Origin: an uncultured Bacilli bacterium
Lineage (GTDB): Bacteria; Bacillota_I; Bacilli_A; RF39; UBA660
Reading direction: 5' to 3'
Assembly: GCA_910587325.1 (NCBI GenBank)
Contig: CAJUKB010000001.1
Span: 74,867-138,866 of the forward strand
Length of the DNA: 64,000 nucleotides
The translations under genes and the position numbers were made by a program. Of the stretch, positions 1 through 8,209 are shown piece by piece. The notes beneath the pieces are model-generated. The model had not been told where the DNA came from, made no database searches, and was given only the letters and a program-made list of their open reading frames with translations. Numbering within the stretch: position 1 is the stretch's first letter; each line of letters begins with the position of its first letter.

Positions 1-1254
1 ACTACCTGTAGAACCTGCTACTAATAAATGGGGCATTTTAGAAAGGTCTGCATTAATCGTTTTCCCTGAAATATCTTTTCCTAAAGTAACGAGTAAACCT
101 TTTTTTATTTGTTCGGGATTTGCATCCCCTATTACTTCTTTTATTTTGACAGAAGCCACTTCTTTATTAGGAATTTCAACACCTATTGTACTTTTTCCAG
201 GAATCGGCGCTTCAATACGAACATCTTTAGCTGCAAGAGCAAGAGCAATTTCTTTATTAATAGAGCTTACTCTACTTAATTTTGTCCCAGTTGGTACAAC
301 CACTTCGTATTGAGTAACAGCAGGCCCAACATGAATTTCCACAACTTTTCCTGAAATTTGAAAATCATTTAAAACTCTTTCCAAGCACTCTTTATTACTA
401 CGAATAAATTCTGTTGAATTTACTTTTTTATTACGGGTTGGTTCATCTAAAAGTGTAAGTGGTGGCAATTTATAAGAACTATTTACGACATTGTTTGCAG
501 TAGAAATTTCATTTGTTTCAAGCATTTTAGGTTCTTCTTGATTTTCCATGTTATGGGCTTTTAACTCCTCTACACTTGTAATCACTATTTTATCGTCATC
601 AACATCTGCTCCAGTAATTGGAACCATATCAGCTTCTTCTTCCCCTTTTTTCTCTTTTGGTTTTTTCTCACGTTTTTTAAATATTTTGCCAAACAGATTT
701 CCAACATTGATATTAAATAACATAATTAAACCAAATATAGCTAGAATGGTAATTACAATATAAGTTCCTGTTAACCCAAACAAAGCAGAAACAACAAAGG
801 ATAGTGCTGCCCCTAGTATTCCTCCACCTATGACAATAGAAGTTTGACCGGTGGAAGTTAAAATATTGGCTTTATTAATAGAATCCATTCTATCCATATA
901 ATTATTAATCGTTTCTTGAAATATACTCACTGGTTTTTCACAACTTCTGACAAAGGTCATATGGGATAAAATTAAAATCACCGCAATAATAATATAAATT
1001 CCAATTAATTTTGAAGATACAAAATTCGGTAGTTTTCTTTTGATTAGCATATGTACTCCTAAAATAAGAACTAAAATAAGGACACAAAACCACCATTCTC
1101 CAAGTAAAAACATGGCAAATTCTTTTAATATTGCCCCCACAGGACCGAATCCAAAACCAATTAAACCGATTAAAATTAAAATTAAACCTGTAAGTTCAAC
1201 ACTATATTCAAATTTATTTGCACTTTCTTCTTTTGATTTTTTCTTCTTTGCCAT
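1..1254 (-). CDS. ftsK: FtsK/SpoIIIE DNA translocase, N-terminal part (runs off the window)
   Basis: The start ATG at 1254 has a GGTGAG ribosome site 7 bases upstream; the gene continues beyond base 1. About 418 codons are visible. After a lysine-rich start come several hydrophobic segments (roughly residues 20-180), an acidic/lysine linker, then the alpha/beta part of the motor domain (PPLTLLDEP, VHVGP-like, SRVSSINKEIALALA). The last visible residues, VAGSTGS, are the beginning of the Walker A loop. The family consists of membrane-anchored hexameric ATPases that pump chromosomal DNA through the division or sporulation septum. Whether this copy is the vegetative FtsK/SftA type or SpoIIIE cannot be decided without the C-terminal gamma domain. 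Confidence 0.93.
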   Translation of the reverse strand, partial: MAKKKKSKEESANKFEYSVELTGLILILIGLIGFGFGPVGAILKEFAMFLLGEWWFCVLILVLILGVHMLIKRKLPNFVSSKLIGIYIIIAVILILSHMTFVRSCEKPVSIFQETINNYMDRMDSINKANILTSTGQTSIVIGGGILGAALSFVVSALFGLTGTYIVITILAIFGLIMLFNINVGNLFGKIFKKREKKPKEKKGEEEADMVPITGADVDDDKIVITSVEELKAHNMENQEEPKMLETNEISTANNVVNSSYKLPPLTLLDEPTRNKKVNSTEFIRSNKECLERVLNDFQISGKVVEIHVGPAVTQYEVVVPTGTKLSRVSSINKEIALALAAKDVRIEAPIPGKSTIGVEIPNKEVASVKIKEVIGDANPEQIKKGLLVTLGKDISGKTINADLSKMPHLLVAGSTGS

Positions 1255-1325
1255 ATCTATTCTCACCATCTTCATTATAGCAAGGACAAACTTTAAATGC
1301 ATTAAAAAAGTACCTTTTTTGACAC

Positions 1326-1982
1326 TTATTTCCTTCTAGGATACCTTCTTCTTGTGATTACTTGATTTTCTTTTATATATTCTTTCATCTTTTGCAACTC
1401 TTCCTCTAAATTTATTGTTTTTAAATACTTTGCTATTTTTTCAGTTTCATAATTAAATCTTGGCATTAATGATTTTATGTATTCATAATATATTTCATAT
1501 TCATCCCAACGTTGTTTTATAGTTTCTTTTTTTAATCCTTTTTTTATTATTTGTTCTGTCCAAAAAGTATTTTTAAAATAGCAATAGTCATTTTTTCTTA
1601 ATGGATCTTGCCATACTCCATTATGAGTAAAATCCACAACAAAACTATTTTGAAATAAGTTTTTTTCTATAATATATTCTGGTAAAGGCATATAATAACC
1701 TACTAAACTATCATCATAATAGGTTTCTACATTGCCATAAAATCCATATTCTAATTTTGGAATAATTATACTAGGTAATTCAATTTTCGCTACAATAGGA
1801 TTATTGTTTCTTTTCATATAATACAAAGCATGATCTAAATATTTAAAAAAATGAATATACTCTTTACCTTCTTGGTAATTTGCTGAATTTTGCCCTTTAA
1901 TCGTTGAACTAGAAAAAGTTTTAACTTCTTTATTTATTCTAGTAATTAATTCGCTACTAGACATTGTTCTATAAACATACAT
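1326..1982 (-). CDS. Hypothetical protein, cytosolic, clustered with transglutaminase-like genes
   Basis: I do not recognise this 218-residue protein. I chose the ATG at 1982 (MYVYRTM) because GGTGAT lies 5 bases upstream; an ATG at 1994 is also in frame. It has no signal peptide or membrane segment. The N-terminus (YRTMSSSELITRI, later GKEYIHFF) faintly resembles ADP-ribosyl-transferase-type folds, where an early arginine or histidine precedes a hydrophobic HFF strand, but this is only an impression. The C-terminus is lysine/arginine rich. It follows the third transglutaminase-like gene by 19 bases in the same direction, so it probably shares their transcript. Confidence 0.75.
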   Translation of the reverse strand: MYVYRTMSSSELITRINKEVKTFSSSTIKGQNSANYQEGKEYIHFFKYLDHALYYMKRNNNPIVAKIELPSIIIPKLEYGFYGNVETYYDDSLVGYYMPLPEYIIEKNLFQNSFVVDFTHNGVWQDPLRKNDYCYFKNTFWTEQIIKKGLKKETIKQRWDEYEIYYEYIKSLMPRFNYETEKIAKYLKTINLEEELQKMKEYIKENQVITRRRYPRRK

Positions 1983-2001
1983 TTTTATCACCATTATTTT
2001 T

Positions 2002-2874
2002 CTATTTATTTTTTGCTAATTTTAAATTATAACTATTTTGGGAATGGCAATGTTCTAAATAATCTATTATTTTTTCCTCTTCTACTTGATGAAAATAAAA
2101 AGTTCCATCCATACCCTTTTCGTATACATAATAAAGAATTTGATTACTTAACTCTAAAGGATAAACCTCTACAAACTCGTTATTCTCTAAATTATAAAAT
2201 TGCGTAGATATAAATTTTCTACCAGTTAGTTCCAATAAAATTTCAAAAATAGAATTTGTACCTGAACAATAACCAATAAAACATTTTCTTGGAAAGTTTA
2301 TAATATCTGCTACCCCTTTAAAAACTTTTTGTAATATTTCATCACAGGATAAGTTATTATGAGAAAGTTCTTTTTTAATTAAGCAAATTGCTTCTTCAAA
2401 TGTCATTTTTTGTTTATATTTTATTTTTTTATCTATTTGGTCAAAAAAGACATTTGTAGGCTTTGAAAACCTCATATTTATAATTTCTTTTCCTAATTTA
2501 ATGGCACTTAAATCGTAAAGGCCGAGCATTAAATCTGCAAATAAAACGCCATAGTTTTTTGTTGTAATTTCTACTAAACTATGTTGGAATTTGGCTATAT
2601 TGCTTTTCAAAACTTTAGCTTCTATTCCAAACGCTTTTAATAAATCAACAAATAAATAGTTCAAAGTTTCACATACAATTTCAAATTCTTCTACATTTTC
2701 AATATTTATTCTTTTTTTAGCAAGTTCTTCTTTTTCTAACTTCTCTACAATATCAAAACGAGGGTCATAATCAAAAATTTGTCCTATTCTAATATATAAA
2801 TAACGAATAATTTCTAATTCATCCGTTAATTTTAAAGAAGATATTTCTTCTTGCATTTGTTTTAATAAATTCAT
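2002..2874 (-). CDS. Transglutaminase-like protein, paralogue 1
   Basis: This 290-residue cytosolic protein is the third of three tandem paralogues. The central block reads FEIVCETLNYLFVDLLKAFG...KFQHSLVEI...LFADLM, placing Cys68, His98 and Asp114 in the order and spacing of the transglutaminase/papain-like catalytic triad. The conserved phrase 'GI.AKV' after the cysteine helix is typical of that fold. The N-terminus carries the family block YLYIRIGQIFDYDP shared with its neighbours. The C-terminal 120 residues differ most between the paralogues. It starts at ATG 2874 with a GAGGGG ribosome site. Substrate unknown; it could be a protease, a crosslinker or a non-catalytic binding domain. Confidence 0.8.
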   Translation of the reverse strand: MNLLKQMQEEISSLKLTDELEIIRYLYIRIGQIFDYDPRFDIVEKLEKEELAKKRINIENVEEFEIVCETLNYLFVDLLKAFGIEAKVLKSNIAKFQHSLVEITTKNYGVLFADLMLGLYDLSAIKLGKEIINMRFSKPTNVFFDQIDKKIKYKQKMTFEEAICLIKKELSHNNLSCDEILQKVFKGVADIINFPRKCFIGYCSGTNSIFEILLELTGRKFISTQFYNLENNEFVEVYPLELSNQILYYVYEKGMDGTFYFHQVEEEKIIDYLEHCHSQNSYNLKLAKNK

Positions 2875-2913
2875 ACCAAACCCCTCTTTTGTTAAAAAAA
2901 TGTATATAAATTC

Positions 2914-3864
2914 TTAGGCAGATTTTTTCTTCTTGATTAATTTAAGATTTTTATTTCTTACCGTTACTGTTAACTCTAATTCAGAAATTTTATGAAATGA
3001 ATAAAAGCTATCTTTTTCCTTTTGATAACTAAAATAAATAATATTGTTGTCTTTTTTTACTAGGAATAATTCCATTTCCAAACCATCCTCTTGATTTAAA
3101 AAATGAGTGTGGTTCATTTCATATTGTTCAATAAAAAAATTTAATAAATAATATATATAAGTAACACCACTCACAAAGCCAATTGACTTTCTTTTAAAAT
3201 TCATAATCATTTCAATGATTTTAAATACTTGATAGGTATATTCTTCTTGGCTCCATTTTTCTTGTCTTTTTTTTAGTTCTAATTCCTCTTTTAAAAAGTT
3301 CAACCCTTCTTCAGTAGAAATCCCATTAATATAAATCATTTTATCAATTTCATCAAATGTCGTATCTTCTTTAGGAGCGATTGGATGGATTTGACGATTA
3401 TAATTAGGTTTTAAACCAAATTTAATTCTGGTAATGTCTTCATTTCCACTGGTTAAATCGGCTAGATAAGTTTTTTCATCGATATTATAAATAACGTAGA
3501 CATGTGCTTTTGTATCTACCACTTTAGCGGGTATTCCAAAATGATTTAATAATTCAACATACATATAAGCATAAGAATCACAAATGATTGAAAAATCGGT
3601 AACATTTCTGATGTTTACTCTTTTTCTTTTTAGCTTTTCTTTTTTTTCTTCGGTTGCGTATTCTAAACCAACATCATATTCAAATAATTCTCCTAATCTG
3701 ATATAAATGTATCTGGCAATGGCATAGGAATTATTTTTTAAACCTAATAAATTGATTTCTTTTTCTAAAATACTTAATAAATCAAATGGCTCTTCTTTTT
3801 CTTGTAACTTATATACTTCGTCTTTTAGTATTGTTCTTAATTTAAATCGAGTAATTGTTTTCAT
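2914..3864 (-). CDS. Transglutaminase-like protein, paralogue 2
   Basis: At 316 residues this is the longest of the three paralogues and the closest to classical transglutaminase-like proteins: FSIICDSYAYMYVELLNHFGIPAKVV, then AHVYVIY, then TYLADLTSG, giving Cys95, His121 and Asp136. It shares the 'RYIYIRLGELFEYD' block upstream of the core with both neighbours. No signal peptide or membrane segment is visible, so it should act in the cytosol. An AGAGG site precedes the ATG. Spacing to its neighbours is 40-50 bases, consistent with one operon. The retained triad suggests real enzymatic activity, but no partner or substrate can be inferred. Confidence 0.82.
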   Translation of the reverse strand: MKTITRFKLRTILKDEVYKLQEKEEPFDLLSILEKEINLLGLKNNSYAIARYIYIRLGELFEYDVGLEYATEEKKEKLKRKRVNIRNVTDFSIICDSYAYMYVELLNHFGIPAKVVDTKAHVYVIYNIDEKTYLADLTSGNEDITRIKFGLKPNYNRQIHPIAPKEDTTFDEIDKMIYINGISTEEGLNFLKEELELKKRQEKWSQEEYTYQVFKIIEMIMNFKRKSIGFVSGVTYIYYLLNFFIEQYEMNHTHFLNQEDGLEMELFLVKKDNNIIYFSYQKEKDSFYSFHKISELELTVTVRNKNLKLIKKKKSA

Positions 3865-3910
3865 AAAAACCTCTTCTAAAAAAATTATTATAAGAATGTT
3901 TTTCTATTTG

Positions 3911-4789
3911 TCAATCTTTTTGTCTTTTTAAACTTAAGTTAGAGCCACTAATAAAACTACATTTTTCTTTTAAATCGGCAATTACGGCTTCGTTTACTTC
4001 GTGCAGTTCATATTTTCCTGGTGCTACCTCTTGATACGCAAAATAACAATTCTTTCCATTTTTTAAAAAGGTATATACTTCTGCATAAAAGTTTTCTTCG
4101 TTATTCACAAAATGTGTATTGTGTGGCCTATTTTTTAATTTTAAAAATGTAAACATTAATTTATTAATGAATTGAATTCCAGTAATATAGTCTATATCAA
4201 ATCCCCAAATGCTTGAATTCAAACAACCTTCGATAAATTTAAATACGCGATAATTATACTCTTTATCACTTTTTGAATACTCTTTTTCTAATTTTTCTTT
4301 TGCAATCTCTAAAAACTTTTCTAAACTTCTACCCTTTTTATTTTTTTCTTCAATATCTTTTTTTTCATCATCATTTTTAATTTGAATATTATACTGCGGT
4401 TCAAAGTTGAATTTTATACGAATAATATCTTCAAATCGCGCCATTAAATCCATATAATATTTGTTTCCATTGATAATAGCCTCAACCCCAGCATGTTCTT
4501 TGCCATTTTCATTACACATAATAACAACACGAGCGTCAATATTAAAAGAATGCAATAAATCTACAAAAGCATACGCCCATGAAAAACAGTTTAGGGAAAA
4601 TTTTTGGACATTTCTTACATCAATACGTTCCGCATTTAAAATTTGTCTTTCTTCATCGGTACAAAAAGCAGACTTTGGATCAAAAGTGAAAATCTGCCCG
4701 CTTCTTTTATATAAATGGTCCTTAATCTCTTCTAAAGTTGTAATATTTTCTGATAGAATTTCTTTTTTCATTAATTCTACTAAATCCAT
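3911..4789 (-). CDS. Transglutaminase-like protein, paralogue 3 (first in cluster)
   Basis: This 292-residue protein is the promoter-proximal member of the triplet. The catalytic-type residues are Cys68 (FSLNCFSWAYAFVDLLHSF), His99 (GKEHAGVEAI) and Asp114 (YYMDLMAR). The N-terminal block HLYKRSGQIFTFDP matches the other two. The insertion between Cys and His is slightly longer than in paralogue 1. It starts at ATG 4789 after AGAGGGG. The three genes must come from duplication followed by strong divergence, since the triad and the N-terminal block are conserved while the C-termini are not. Confidence 0.8.
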   Translation of the reverse strand: MDLVELMKKEILSENITTLEEIKDHLYKRSGQIFTFDPKSAFCTDEERQILNAERIDVRNVQKFSLNCFSWAYAFVDLLHSFNIDARVVIMCNENGKEHAGVEAIINGNKYYMDLMARFEDIIRIKFNFEPQYNIQIKNDDEKKDIEEKNKKGRSLEKFLEIAKEKLEKEYSKSDKEYNYRVFKFIEGCLNSSIWGFDIDYITGIQFINKLMFTFLKLKNRPHNTHFVNNEENFYAEVYTFLKNGKNCYFAYQEVAPGKYELHEVNEAVIADLKEKCSFISGSNLSLKRQKD

Positions 4790-4840
4790 ACTAAAAACCC
4801 CTCTTACTTGTCATCATTATAGCATAAAAAAAGATTTTTG

Positions 4841-5890
4841 TCAATTTCGTGTAAACTTTTGTCTTTTTAGACTTGCTTTTTTTAATTCTTTTTTTCGTAC
4901 ACCCTTTGTTAGCATTAAAGGATGGAACAAAAAATCAATAGAATCCGCTTTATCTACAAGCGTTAAAATCCAACTTTCTTTGTATTTTGGGATTTTTTTA
5001 TTTAATGGAAACATATGGGTACTAATCATACTCTCTATTTTTTCATTCATTAAATTTGGAAAAAACTTTAAAGCATTTTTTCGGGCATTCTCTGCATGAG
5101 TAAATCCATGTCTTTGTAGGATTGGTTTACGTTCAAAATCACTTTGCCAGGGTTTTTCATAAAAATCGTGTAAAAGTCCAGCAATTGCAAGGGCTTTATA
5201 ATCCAAACCTCTTTTCTTTCCTATTTTATAACAATCAAAGGAAACTCTTAACGTATGTTCATAAACACTTTCGTTATAATGATGTGGATATTCTTTTCTC
5301 TTTAAAAATTCTTTGCTTTCTAAAATTGGTTTTACAATTTCATAGTATTCTTTATTGTCTTTTTTGACGTTTTTTTTTTGATTTTTGTTTACGATATAAG
5401 CGTTTACATACTGAATTAAACTTGCAATTTGAAAAATGGCAGTTAAAATAACGAACAAATTCACCGGAATATTGATATTTTTTAGTAATATATTAATAAA
5501 TCCTAAAATAATAGTTATGAAAATCACCCAAGTTTTTATCTTTCCAATTAATAAGGAAGTAACAGTTTTACATTTATAAAAGGTATATATATTAAATAAA
5601 GCGATTATGCCTTCTAAAACAAGGACATAGAAAAAATAATGGTTATCAAAAATTAAAATAGCAAGTAAAGAAAATGCTAAACACTTATCTCCAATCGCAT
5701 CCAATTTAGCTCCAAGCTCACTTGTAACATTCCAACGTCTTGCTAGTTTTCCATCTAAAAAGTCTGTTAAAGCAATAAAAATGGCAAGAATAACTAAGGC
5801 AAGAAATTGATTGTTAACTCCTAAATAAATAACCAAAGGTGTAACCAAAAGACGAGATAAAGTTAAAATATCAGGTATTATTTTTTTCAT
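4841..5890 (-). CDS. CDP-alcohol phosphatidyltransferase fused to an HD-domain protein
   Basis: Residues 1-165 are a multi-helix membrane domain with the complete CDP-alcohol phosphatidyltransferase motif D-x2-DG-x2-AR-x8-G-x3-D-x3-D (Asp43, Asp46, Gly47, Ala50, Arg51, Gly60, Asp64, Asp68), as in PgsA, which makes phosphatidylglycerol phosphate. After a lysine-rich linker (residues 168-180) follows a soluble HD domain: His212, His241-Asp242 (LLHDFYEKPW), His292 and Asp313, resembling metal-dependent phosphohydrolases of the YqeK type. PgsA-type enzymes are normally about 180-200 residues and stand alone, so the 349-residue fusion is unusual. A GGAAG ribosome site precedes the ATG. The HD domain could regulate lipid synthesis or hydrolyse a nucleotide; which is unknown. 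Confidence 0.88.
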   Translation of the reverse strand: MKKIIPDILTLSRLLVTPLVIYLGVNNQFLALVILAIFIALTDFLDGKLARRWNVTSELGAKLDAIGDKCLAFSLLAILIFDNHYFFYVLVLEGIIALFNIYTFYKCKTVTSLLIGKIKTWVIFITIILGFINILLKNINIPVNLFVILTAIFQIASLIQYVNAYIVNKNQKKNVKKDNKEYYEIVKPILESKEFLKRKEYPHHYNESVYEHTLRVSFDCYKIGKKRGLDYKALAIAGLLHDFYEKPWQSDFERKPILQRHGFTHAENARKNALKFFPNLMNEKIESMISTHMFPLNKKIPKYKESWILTLVDKADSIDFLFHPLMLTKGVRKKELKKASLKRQKFTRN

Positions 5891-5963
5891 ACTTGCTTCC
5901 TACTTTCTTTTTAATTATACCAAAAAAACAATAAAAAAACATTAAATATTGTATTTAATGCTA

Positions 5964-6398
5964 TTATAAGTATATTTTTAAACCTTCAATATTATTCTTT
6001 AAAGAAGAAAGAAGTTTTTCTGCTAACTTAACGGCTTCTTCATCACTTTCATTATAAGAATTCATAGCGTTTTCTAATTTTACAATCCCTTTACTCGTTC
6101 CTTCTACCATCATCTTAGCAATCTCACTATCCTCTTTATTTTTCATAAGTTTTACTTCACTCATCACTTTACTATTTATTTTCACCATTTTTCCAAGTTC
6201 TTTTTCTTTTGCTCCGTAAGATGCAAAAATAGTTTCGCTTTCGTTTAAAATTTCGTCATATTCTTGTCTTTGGCTTTCTAAAAATGTACGAAATTCAGAC
6301 TTTTTTACTTTATCAATAACATCGTTAATGCCAATAACGCCCATTTCTACAATTTGATAAATCGTATTTAAAAATTCAATATTTTTGTTTTCTTTCAT
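5964..6398 (-). CDS. All-helical ferritin-like or DUF2383-like hypothetical protein
   Basis: The protein is 144 residues and almost entirely amphipathic helix with heptad-like spacing and high charge. The pattern of four long helices (IEFLNTIYQIVEMGVIGINDVIDKV, EFRTFLESQRQEYDEILNE, then two more) resembles small ferritin-like bundles, but I see no clear Ex6Y or ExxH metal-site pair, so this assignment is tentative. It has no signal peptide. It lies downstream of the RNase J gene, separated from it by a terminator hairpin. Confidence 0.7.
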   Translation of the reverse strand: MKENKNIEFLNTIYQIVEMGVIGINDVIDKVKKSEFRTFLESQRQEYDEILNESETIFASYGAKEKELGKMVKINSKVMSEVKLMKNKEDSEIAKMMVEGTSKGIVKLENAMNSYNESDEEAVKLAEKLLSSLKNNIEGLKIYL

Positions 6399-6400
6399 TT

Positions 6401-6436
6401 AAAAATCACCCATTACTAGTATGAGTGATTTTTATG
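6401..6436 (-). terminator. Intrinsic terminator after the RNase J-like gene
   Basis: A near-perfect palindrome centred on ACTAGT, with arms AAAATCACCCAT and ATGAGTGATTTT (one G-T wobble). On the minus strand it ends in a T run, directly after the stop of the RNase J-like gene. The T run on both sides could also stop opposite transcripts. Confidence 0.75.
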
Positions 6437-6439
6437 ATT

Positions 6440-8074
6440 TTATACTTCTTGCACAACTGCAATAATCATTGGTTTGCATTCTGTTTCTTCGTATAAATAC
6501 TTACTTAATTCGGTACGAATTTCGGTTTTAATTTTGTTGAAATCCACAAAATTATCTACAATATTTCTAGTAATTACATCTTCCGAGATTTTTTTGATTT
6601 CATAAATAATTTCTTTAGAATCTTTGACATAAATAAATCCTCTTGTGGTGACTTCAGGACCAACAAGCAATGTTTTTGTTTTCTTACTTAATGTAGCACT
6701 AATTAAAACAATCCCATTTTCACTTAACATTTCTCTATCTTTAATAACAAGCTCTCCTACATCGTCGCTACTTTTCCCATCAATTAAGATATCGTTTACT
6801 TTGATGTGTTCCATTTTCTCTATTAATTTTCCATCTTCAAAATTCACGACATCCCCATTTTGTTTTAGAATAATATTTTCTTTTGGTATGCCAAGAGAAC
6901 TTGCTAAATCAGCATTTTCTACTAAATAGCGATATTCTCCTTTTACAGGCATATAATATTTTGGATTTGTAAGTTTTAACATCAACATTAAATCTTCACT
7001 AGAAGCATGGTGTAAAATATTTTTGTCTTTTGGAATTCCAATAATACGGCAACCAAACATCGCAAGGTCATTTTCAATTTTCACAAGTAATTTTTCGTTG
7101 CTATCGTATCTTGGCTCTGCAAAAACAACTGTGTCTGTTGGTTTTAAATGAATGTATCTGTCGTAGCCATTTAGAACTTTACTTATAGAGGCATACGGAT
7201 TTTCTTTGTCATCACTCATTAATAAAATGGCATCTTCCTCTTCAATGTTGGATAAATCTCCAAGTAAATCATCCGGAAATTTTAAATAGCCTTCTTTTTT
7301 AGAAAACATAACTACATTTTGCAATTTTTTTCCCATTAAAACAATTTTACGATGTTTGTTTAACGCACTATTAAATATATCTTGAATGGTGTAAAGATGT
7401 GTTGGTAATACCAAAAATAATAAACGTTTTTCATACTTATTGACAATATCTTTAAAAAACTCTTCTAAACGATGTGTTGGAGAAGTATGTCCTACTCTTT
7501 CGGAAAAAATAGATTCACTCATCAAACAAAGAACTCCTTGTTTTCCTACATAAGCAATACGACCTAAATCCATATCATAATGCCCTGTCATTTTAGAATC
7601 AATGATAAAATCTCCAGTATAGCAAATAGCTCCATCTTTGGTATTTACAACAAACATAACAGAATCTGGACAACTATGCGATACAGTGATTGGGAAAATA
7701 CTCACACTTCCAAAGTTTAGTTTCTTATGAGGAGTAATCTCCATAATGTTTTTTTCAGGAACTCCTGATTCGATTAACTCATATTTCGTAAACTTAGTAG
7801 CAAACAAACGAATTTCTGGAATGTTTTTTACGAGGTCACTCGCCCCACCCATATTTTCGTAATGTCCATGCGTTAAAAAAACACCTTTAATTCTTTTCTT
7901 GTTTTTCACTAAGTAATCAAAATCCGGAATAATATAATCTATTCCTAACATGTTTCCACTTGCATATTTTAAACCACAATCAAAAACAAAGATACTTTTG
8001 TCAATTTCTAAGACATACGTATTTTTTCCATTTTCATCAAGCCCACCAAGGCTAAAAATTTTAATTTTACTCAT
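6440..8074 (-). CDS. rnj: Ribonuclease J family protein with altered metal-binding motifs
   Basis: The protein is 544 residues with the RNase J layout: metallo-beta-lactamase domain, inserted beta-CASP domain, and a C-terminal region. The N-terminus SKIKIFSLGGLDENGKNTYVLE and the pieces SHSCPDS and YTGDFIID are family hallmarks. Yet the HxHxDH metal motif reads HGHYEN (residues 69-74), and the later HGE motif reads PVKGEYRYL. RNase J enzymes are 5'-3' exonucleases/endonucleases acting in mRNA decay and rRNA maturation; RNase J2 paralogues often lose catalytic residues and act as structural partners. I infer a J2-like, weakly active or inactive subunit. A second, intact RNase J would be expected elsewhere. 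Confidence 0.87.
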   Translation of the reverse strand: MSKIKIFSLGGLDENGKNTYVLEIDKSIFVFDCGLKYASGNMLGIDYIIPDFDYLVKNKKRIKGVFLTHGHYENMGGASDLVKNIPEIRLFATKFTKYELIESGVPEKNIMEITPHKKLNFGSVSIFPITVSHSCPDSVMFVVNTKDGAICYTGDFIIDSKMTGHYDMDLGRIAYVGKQGVLCLMSESIFSERVGHTSPTHRLEEFFKDIVNKYEKRLLFLVLPTHLYTIQDIFNSALNKHRKIVLMGKKLQNVVMFSKKEGYLKFPDDLLGDLSNIEEEDAILLMSDDKENPYASISKVLNGYDRYIHLKPTDTVVFAEPRYDSNEKLLVKIENDLAMFGCRIIGIPKDKNILHHASSEDLMLMLKLTNPKYYMPVKGEYRYLVENADLASSLGIPKENIILKQNGDVVNFEDGKLIEKMEHIKVNDILIDGKSSDDVGELVIKDREMLSENGIVLISATLSKKTKTLLVGPEVTTRGFIYVKDSKEIIYEIKKISEDVITRNIVDNFVDFNKIKTEIRTELSKYLYEETECKPMIIAVVQEV

Positions 8075-8193
8075 ACTAAATCTCTCTTTTCTAATTCAAT
8101 TTAATTTTTTTTATTTTTTAAAAGTTTTTTGCAGCAGATTCATTATAGCAAAAAAAAAAAACTTTTTCAACCGATTTTGAAAGACAAAAAAAC

Positions 8194-8209
8194 AACCAAC
8201 AAAATGGTT
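8194..8209 (-). terminator. Short hairpin and T run ending the 8208-8993 gene
   Basis: On the minus strand, AACCA and TGGTT form a 5-bp stem followed by a run of seven T after one G. The hairpin overlaps the stop codon of the deacetylase-like gene. The short stem makes it a weak call. Confidence 0.45.

Noticed and set aside
1040..1339. Plus-strand ORF opposite ftsK
   Set aside because: It lies antisense to the clearly coding FtsK N-terminus, has no ribosome site and a low-complexity translation. Many other antisense ORFs in the window (for example 4461-5099, 6645-6929, 52289-52681, 53948-54319) were rejected for the same reason.
5964..6398. Ferritin or rubrerythrin
   Set aside because: The helical pattern fits, but the metal-binding glutamate/histidine pairs of ferritins are not visible, so only a fold-level guess is kept.
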